From Clostridiales bacterium (GTDB lineage Bacteria > Bacillota > Clostridia > Christensenellales > Aristaeellaceae): DNA of 8,822 nt. Position 1 is the first letter of the stretch. Every line of letters starts with the position of its first letter. Below the pieces are notes generated by a model that did no database searches, was not told the DNA's origin, and saw nothing but the letters and a program-made list of their open reading frames with translations. The position numbers and the translations under genes are program-made. The stretch covers positions 1 through 8,822 of the forward strand of contig JAAZBR010000253.1 of assembly GCA_012513735.1 (NCBI GenBank), given 5' to 3'. Below, in pieces: positions 6,105 to 8,822 of this stretch.

Positions 6105-6148
6105 CTTAAAGCGCCTCCGGTTGATGCTGGAGGCGCTTTAAGTCATTT
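6099..6148. terminator. Perfect 20-bp inverted repeat, probable bidirectional terminator
   Basis: AAATGACTTAAAGCGCCTCC (6099-6118) and its exact reverse complement (6129-6148) enclose the 10-base loop GGTTGATGCT. The GC core GCGCCTCC/GGAGGCGC is flanked by A-rich and T-rich arms on both strands, so it can end transcription from the dinB unit and from trxA, which converge here. The stem is longer than a terminator needs, and it replaces the missing half of the SRAP gene. It could also be a small palindromic mobile repeat. Confidence 0.75.
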
Positions 6149-6205
6149 ATTCCTGTTCGCCTGCAGACGTCAGGCAATAGAGTAGCCTTATCTGTTTGGT
6201 CAATA

Positions 6206-6514
6206 CTATTCTAGCATCTGTAGGATAGAGGCCTTGGGCCGGGCACCCACTGCCGTCTTGGCCACCTGGCCGCCGCGGAAAAGCACCATAGTGGGGATGC
6301 TGCGAACACCATACTGCATTGCAAGATTCTGCTCCTCATCCACGTTGACCTTGGCCACTTTGACACCCGGATTTTCCTTGGCGATCTCCTCCAGGATGGG
6401 GGCCACCATGCGGCAGGGGCCGCACCAAACCGCCCAGAAGTCCACCAATACCGGTTTGTCTGATTTGAGCACTTCTTGCTCAAAGTTTTGCTGGGTAACG
6501 GTTACGACTGACAT
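6206..6514 (-). CDS. trxA: Thioredoxin
   Basis: The 102-residue cytoplasmic dithiol oxidoreductase reduces protein disulfides and is itself recycled by thioredoxin reductase. The active site WCGPC (30-34, Cys31 and Cys34) and the cis-proline Pro74 in RSIPTMVLF are intact, along with [10 protein letters not shown] before and [13 protein letters not shown] between; the length is normal. The frame extends to a GTG at 6526, but AAAGGTGG covers that codon and is correctly spaced (8 bases) for the ATG at 6514, so I start there. It is a single-gene unit with its own -10 element, between the rpmA terminator and the 20-bp inverted repeat. The reductase gene is not in the window. Confidence 0.96.
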   Translation of the reverse strand: MSVVTVTQQNFEQEVLKSDKPVLVDFWAVWCGPCRMVAPILEEIAKENPGVKVAKVNVDEEQNLAMQYGVRSIPTMVLFRGGQVAKTAVGARPKASILQMLE

Positions 6515-6556
6515 ACTTGTTTCCACCTTTCAGAATTAACTAAGTTGTTCTATCAG

Positions 6557-6562
6557 ATTATA
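6557..6562 (-). promoter_or_regulatory. -10 element of the trxA promoter
   Basis: On the minus strand the sequence reads GGG-TATAAT, a consensus -10 hexamer 42 bases before the trxA start codon. The only good -35-like hexamer, TTGAAA, is just 14 bases away, so the -35 element is unclear. Confidence 0.5.
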
Positions 6563-6599
6563 CCCTCTGCAACGCCTTTCAATCATTGATCCAAGCATA

Positions 6600-6627
6600 C
6601 AAAAACCGCCGTACGCAGACGGCGGTG
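6600..6627 (-). terminator. Intrinsic terminator of the rplU-prp-rpmA operon
   Basis: On the minus strand ACCGCCGT (6626-6619) pairs with ACGGCGGT (6612-6605) around a 6-base loop and is followed at once by TTTTTG (from 6605). It lies about 20 bases after the rpmA stop and separates the ribosomal operon from trxA. Confidence 0.88.
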
Positions 6628-6647
6628 TCAGATAATACGATGCGCAG

Positions 6648-6956
6648 TTACTGGGCGACAGCTTCTGCAGCTTCTGTTTCGGGATATACGCTGACCTTCT
6701 TCCTGAACTTACCCAGGTGCTCAAAACGGACAATGCCGTCCGCCATGGCAAACAAGGTGTCGTCCTTGCCCTTGCCTACGTTGAGGCCGGGATGCAGTTT
6801 GGTGCCGCGCTGACGCACCAGAATATTGCCGGCCAGCACAAACTGACCATCGGCGCGCTTGGCACCCAGACGCTTGGACTCGCTGTCGCGGCCATTGCGG
6901 GTGGAGCCCATTCCCTTCTTGTGGGCGAACATTTGAAGGTTGATCTTCAACATCAT
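6648..6956 (-). CDS. rpmA: 50S ribosomal protein L27 with cleavable N-terminal extension
   Basis: The 102-residue protein belongs to the large subunit near the peptidyl-transferase centre. [20 protein letters not shown] (11-30) is the L27 core start, and [20 protein letters not shown] (51-70) is the family signature. The N-terminus [11 protein letters not shown] is the Firmicute-type extension, which must be cut off before the A-H-K-K-G mature terminus by the protease Prp, encoded directly upstream. The Phe-Ala at the cut site is kept. Two successive ATG codons (6956 and 6953) are both well placed behind GGAGG (6966-6962), so the start is uncertain by one codon. The acidic tail TEAAEAVAQ is a lineage-specific ending. 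The intrinsic terminator follows. Confidence 0.96.
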   Translation of the reverse strand: MMLKINLQMFAHKKGMGSTRNGRDSESKRLGAKRADGQFVLAGNILVRQRGTKLHPGLNVGKGKDDTLFAMADGIVRFEHLGKFRKKVSVYPETEAAEAVAQ

Positions 6957-6972
6957 GGTTTCCTCCATTTCT

Positions 6973-7293
6973 TCAGGCAGACTCACGCTCGGTGAGCCGA
7001 ATATGCTTGGGGTAGGCTTCCTGCAGATCGCTGATTCCCTGCCGGAAGACTTGAAAAATAGTTTGCGCCTTCTCGTTGCTGCGGTCGATGGCCACAAAAA
7101 GATAGCCGTCTTCCTGTCGCACCCTGGGCCGGATACCGGCCACCGTTTCCAGCGCATTGGCGCAGGTGGTGCATAGAATGGATACCGCAGAGCAGACGAT
7201 GTCTCTTCCTGCCCGGTCAAAACCACTGTGTCCAACTGCTTTGAAGGAGTGAAATTCTCCATCAGCACCGCGGCAGATCAGGATGCGCGTCAC
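6973..7293 (-). CDS. prp: Ribosomal-processing cysteine protease Prp
   Basis: The 106-residue cysteine protease trims the N-terminal extension of L27. Its catalytic pair is visible: His22 in [14 protein letters not shown] and Cys34 in the same block (DIVCSAVS), the same positions reported for the Staphylococcus aureus enzyme. The start is a GTG at 7293 that almost touches the rplU stop codon (7295-7297), with AAGGG just upstream, so it is translated from the rplU message. The frame is open much further upstream, but that part overlaps rplU and has no Prp similarity. It sits between the L21 and L27 genes, the conserved Firmicute arrangement. Confidence 0.93.
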   Translation of the reverse strand: MTRILICRGADGEFHSFKAVGHSGFDRAGRDIVCSAVSILCTTCANALETVAGIRPRVRQEDGYLFVAIDRSNEKAQTIFQVFRQGISDLQEAYPKHIRLTERESA

Positions 7294-7294
7294 C

Positions 7295-7600
7295 TCAGCC
7301 CTTGATACCCGTGATCTCGACCTTGGTGTAGGGCTGGCGATGTCCGGCCTTGCGGCGATAGTTCTTCTTGCTCTTGTACTTGTAGACGATAATCTTCTCG
7401 CCCTTGACCTGGCCCAGCACCTTGCCGGAAACCTCTGCGCCCTCGATATAGGGCGTGCCCGCCTTGATTTCCTCCCCGCCAATCATCAGAACGGGAAAGG
7501 AAACGGCATCGTCCACCTGATTGTTCAGCTTCTCCACATAGATCACGTCGCCTTCGCTGACGCGATACTGCTTGCCGCCAGTCGCGATTATTGCGTACAC
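7295..7600 (-). CDS. rplU: 50S ribosomal protein L21
   Basis: The 101-residue protein binds 23S r[20 protein letters not shown] (2-18) and the C-terminal signature [15 protein letters not shown] identify it. The frame opens at a GTG at 7609, but that codon lies within the ribosome-binding site GGGAGG (7614-7609). The GTG at 7600 is eight bases further on and gives the usual L21 beginning, M-Y-A-I-I, so I start there. It is the first gene of the rplU-prp-rpmA operon, with a strong promoter 99 bases upstream and a structured leader. Confidence 0.96.
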   Translation of the reverse strand: MYAIIATGGKQYRVSEGDVIYVEKLNNQVDDAVSFPVLMIGGEEIKAGTPYIEGAEVSGKVLGQVKGEKIIVYKYKSKKNYRRKAGHRQPYTKVEITGIKG

Positions 7601-7692
7601 TTGCAGCACCTCCCATAAAAACTCGCCGGGACGCTGCGGTATCTTTCAACCCCGAGGCTGCGCAAGCACATTAAGCCCCTCCCGAGCGGCTA
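7601..7692 (-). ncRNA. Structured rplU 5' leader, candidate L21 leader
   Basis: About 90 bases lie between the expected transcription start (near 7692) and the rplU start codon. They are GC-rich, with complementary blocks (CUC and GGGA near the 5' end against UCCC and GAG near the 3' end, with a bulge), ending in GGCGAGUUUUUAUGGGAGG at the ribosome-binding site. Firmicutes commonly carry an autoregulatory L21 leader here. I assign it by position and layout, not by an exact motif match. Confidence 0.5.
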
Positions 7693-7698
7693 ATATTT

Positions 7699-7727
7699 AA
7701 TCTACCATAGGCATGAAGAGGTGTCAA
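7699..7727 (-). promoter_or_regulatory. Promoter of the rplU-prp-rpmA operon
   Basis: On the minus strand a perfect -35 TTGACA (7727-7722) is followed after exactly 17 bases by TAGATT (7704-7699), a 4/6 match to TATAAT. A strong vegetative promoter is expected for ribosomal proteins. The -35 begins three bases after the T run of the preceding uvrB terminator. Confidence 0.85.
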
Positions 7728-7729
7728 GC

Positions 7730-7772
7730 AAAAAAACAGTTTTCCCGGGGGTTCCCGGAGCGATTTCCGGGA
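7730..7772 (-). terminator. Probable uvrB terminator with two alternative hairpins
   Basis: On the minus strand TCCCGG (7772-7767) can pair with CCGGGA (7758-7753), or the latter's CCGGG (7758-7754) can pair with CCCGG (7749-7745). The two hairpins exclude each other. A run of seven T (7736-7730) follows. The second hairpin is closer to the T run but still eight bases away, so its efficiency is uncertain. Confidence 0.55.
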
Positions 7773-7802
7773 TTTCCGAGAATCTAATCACCAGGCGGAC
7801 TG

Positions 7803-8822
7803 TTACTTGTGCCGTGTGCTGCGCTGTCTGCGCACGGGCTGCGGCTGTTCCTTTTCAAGGGGCGCCTTGCCCTGCAACTGGAACAGCTCGTCCCGGTACT
7901 TGGCCGCCTTCTCAAAATCCAGATCACCTGCTGCCGACAGCATCTTATCCTCCAGCGCAGCGATCAGAGAAGCTTTCTCCTCCTCCGTCAGTCTGCCGCC
8001 GTACTGTTCTTCAGTCTGTGCCTCGATCTCTATCAGGGCACGGACAGCGCTGTTGATGGTTTCCGGCGTGATGCCATGCGCCTGATTAAAAGCGCGTTGT
8101 ATATCGCGGCGGCGACTTGTTTCACCGATGGCACGCATCATGCTGTCCGTAGGCTGATCTGCGTACATGATGACCCGTCCTTCGGTATTGCGGGCGGCGC
8201 GCCCAATGGTCTGCACCAGGCTGGTCTCACTACGCAGGAAACCCTCCTTGTCGGCATCCAAAATGGCCACCAGCGCCACTTCAGGGATATCTAACCCCTC
8301 TCTAAGCAGATTGATCCCCACCAGAACGTCATATAATCCCAATCTGAGGTCACGTATCAACACCATGCGTTCCATGGTCTTGATGTCGCTGTGCAGGTAG
8401 CGGACACGGATACCGTTCTCGCGCAGGTAGTCCGTCAGCCGTTCAGCCATGGCCTTGGTGAGCGTGGTCACCAGCACGCGGAAGCCCTGTTCCGTCACAG
8501 CATGTATTTCATCCAGCAGGTCATCCACCTGTCCTGTGGCAGGCCGCACAATGATCTCGGGGTCCAGCAGGCCGGTGGGGCGGATTAGCTGTTCCACCGT
8601 TTGCTGCGACTGCTCGGCCTCATAGGGGCCCGGAGTGGCCGACACAAAGGTGACCTGGGGAATGCGCTTCTTAAACTCATCAAAGGTAAGCGGACGGTTG
8701 TCAAAGGCGGAGGGCAGCCGGAAACCGTAATCCACCAGGGCGGTTTTGCGCGCGTAATCCCCGGCATACATGCCCCGGATTTGGGGAATGGTCACATGGC
8801 TTTCATCAATAAAGCAGATAAA
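7803..8822 (-). CDS. uvrB: Excinuclease ABC subunit B, C-terminal half (5' end outside window)
   Basis: UvrB is the damage-verifying helicase-like subunit of nucleotide excision repair. The frame is open to the window edge, and 339 residues are visible. They begin within the DEAD-like motif (FIDESH, residues 4-9 from the edge) and continue with FVSATPG (motif III), [14 protein letters not shown] (motif V) and QTIGRAARN (motif VI). The C-terminal UVR domain, which contacts UvrC, is clear in [20 protein letters not shown], and a short basic tail ends in STRHK. The N-terminal Walker A and the beta-hairpin lie beyond the window. UvrB is a typical LexA-regulated gene, but its promoter is not visible here. 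Any uvrA or uvrC neighbour would be outside the window. Confidence 0.97.
   Translation of the reverse strand, partial: FICFIDESHVTIPQIRGMYAGDYARKTALVDYGFRLPSAFDNRPLTFDEFKKRIPQVTFVSATPGPYEAEQSQQTVEQLIRPTGLLDPEIIVRPATGQVDDLLDEIHAVTEQGFRVLVTTLTKAMAERLTDYLRENGIRVRYLHSDIKTMERMVLIRDLRLGLYDVLVGINLLREGLDIPEVALVAILDADKEGFLRSETSLVQTIGRAARNTEGRVIMYADQPTDSMMRAIGETSRRRDIQRAFNQAHGITPETINSAVRALIEIEAQTEEQYGGRLTEEEKASLIAALEDKMLSAAGDLDFEKAAKYRDELFQLQGKAPLEKEQPQPVRRQRSTRHK

Noticed and set aside
7294..7482. N-terminal extension of prp to an upstream start
   Set aside because: It lies wholly within rplU in another frame and has Arg/Ser-rich shadow composition; the GTG at 7293 gives the normal Prp length.
1..8822. 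CRISPR arrays, tRNA or rRNA genes, replication origins
   Set aside because: No regularly spaced repeats, cloverleaf sequences, rRNA segments or DnaA-box clusters were seen on either strand.

Overview
The window looks like chromosomal DNA of a fairly GC-rich Firmicute, most likely a gut-type Clostridia member. The strongest evidence is the gene order rplU-prp-rpmA, with an L27 that carries the Firmicute N-terminal extension and the Prp protease that removes it. A Firmicute-type LexA (DinR) box and a clostridial-style Y-family polymerase agree with this. I cannot name a genus.

Layout on the + strand: (1) the 3' end of a secreted protein built of SdrD/Cna-B-like beta domains (1-753), then a terminator hairpin; (2) a polar amino-acid ABC importer of binding protein, permease and ATPase (925-3249), with a 10-bp hairpin between the first two genes; (3) a DUF4386 membrane protein (3251-3940) whose first codons overlap a terminator-like hairpin; (4) a decayed ISAs1-family transposase (about 4030-4352), in pieces over three frames with a large internal deletion; (5) a damage-inducible unit: a promoter overlaid by a near-perfect LexA operator (4465-4484), a Y-family DNA polymerase (dinB-like, 4498-5736), and a truncated SRAP/YedK-like remnant (5796-6104) that has lost its catalytic Cys2 and its C-terminal half. 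The remnant ends inside a perfect 20-bp inverted repeat.

Layout on the - strand, from the right edge leftward: the C-terminal part of uvrB (8822-7803), its probable terminator, the rplU promoter and leader, then rplU, prp and rpmA (7600-6648), a terminator, and trxA (6514-6206). The inverted repeat at 6099-6148 lies between the convergent trxA and dinB units and probably terminates both.

Functionally the window holds three groups: nutrient uptake (ABC importer), ribosome assembly (L21, L27 and Prp) and genome maintenance (LexA-controlled polymerase, SRAP relic, UvrB). I do not see a clearly new system. The points most worth a second look are the SRAP relic beside the SOS-controlled polymerase, the long inverted repeat at its breakpoint, the terminator-like hairpin inside the DUF4386 start, the importer binding protein without a lipobox, and the ISAs1 relic.
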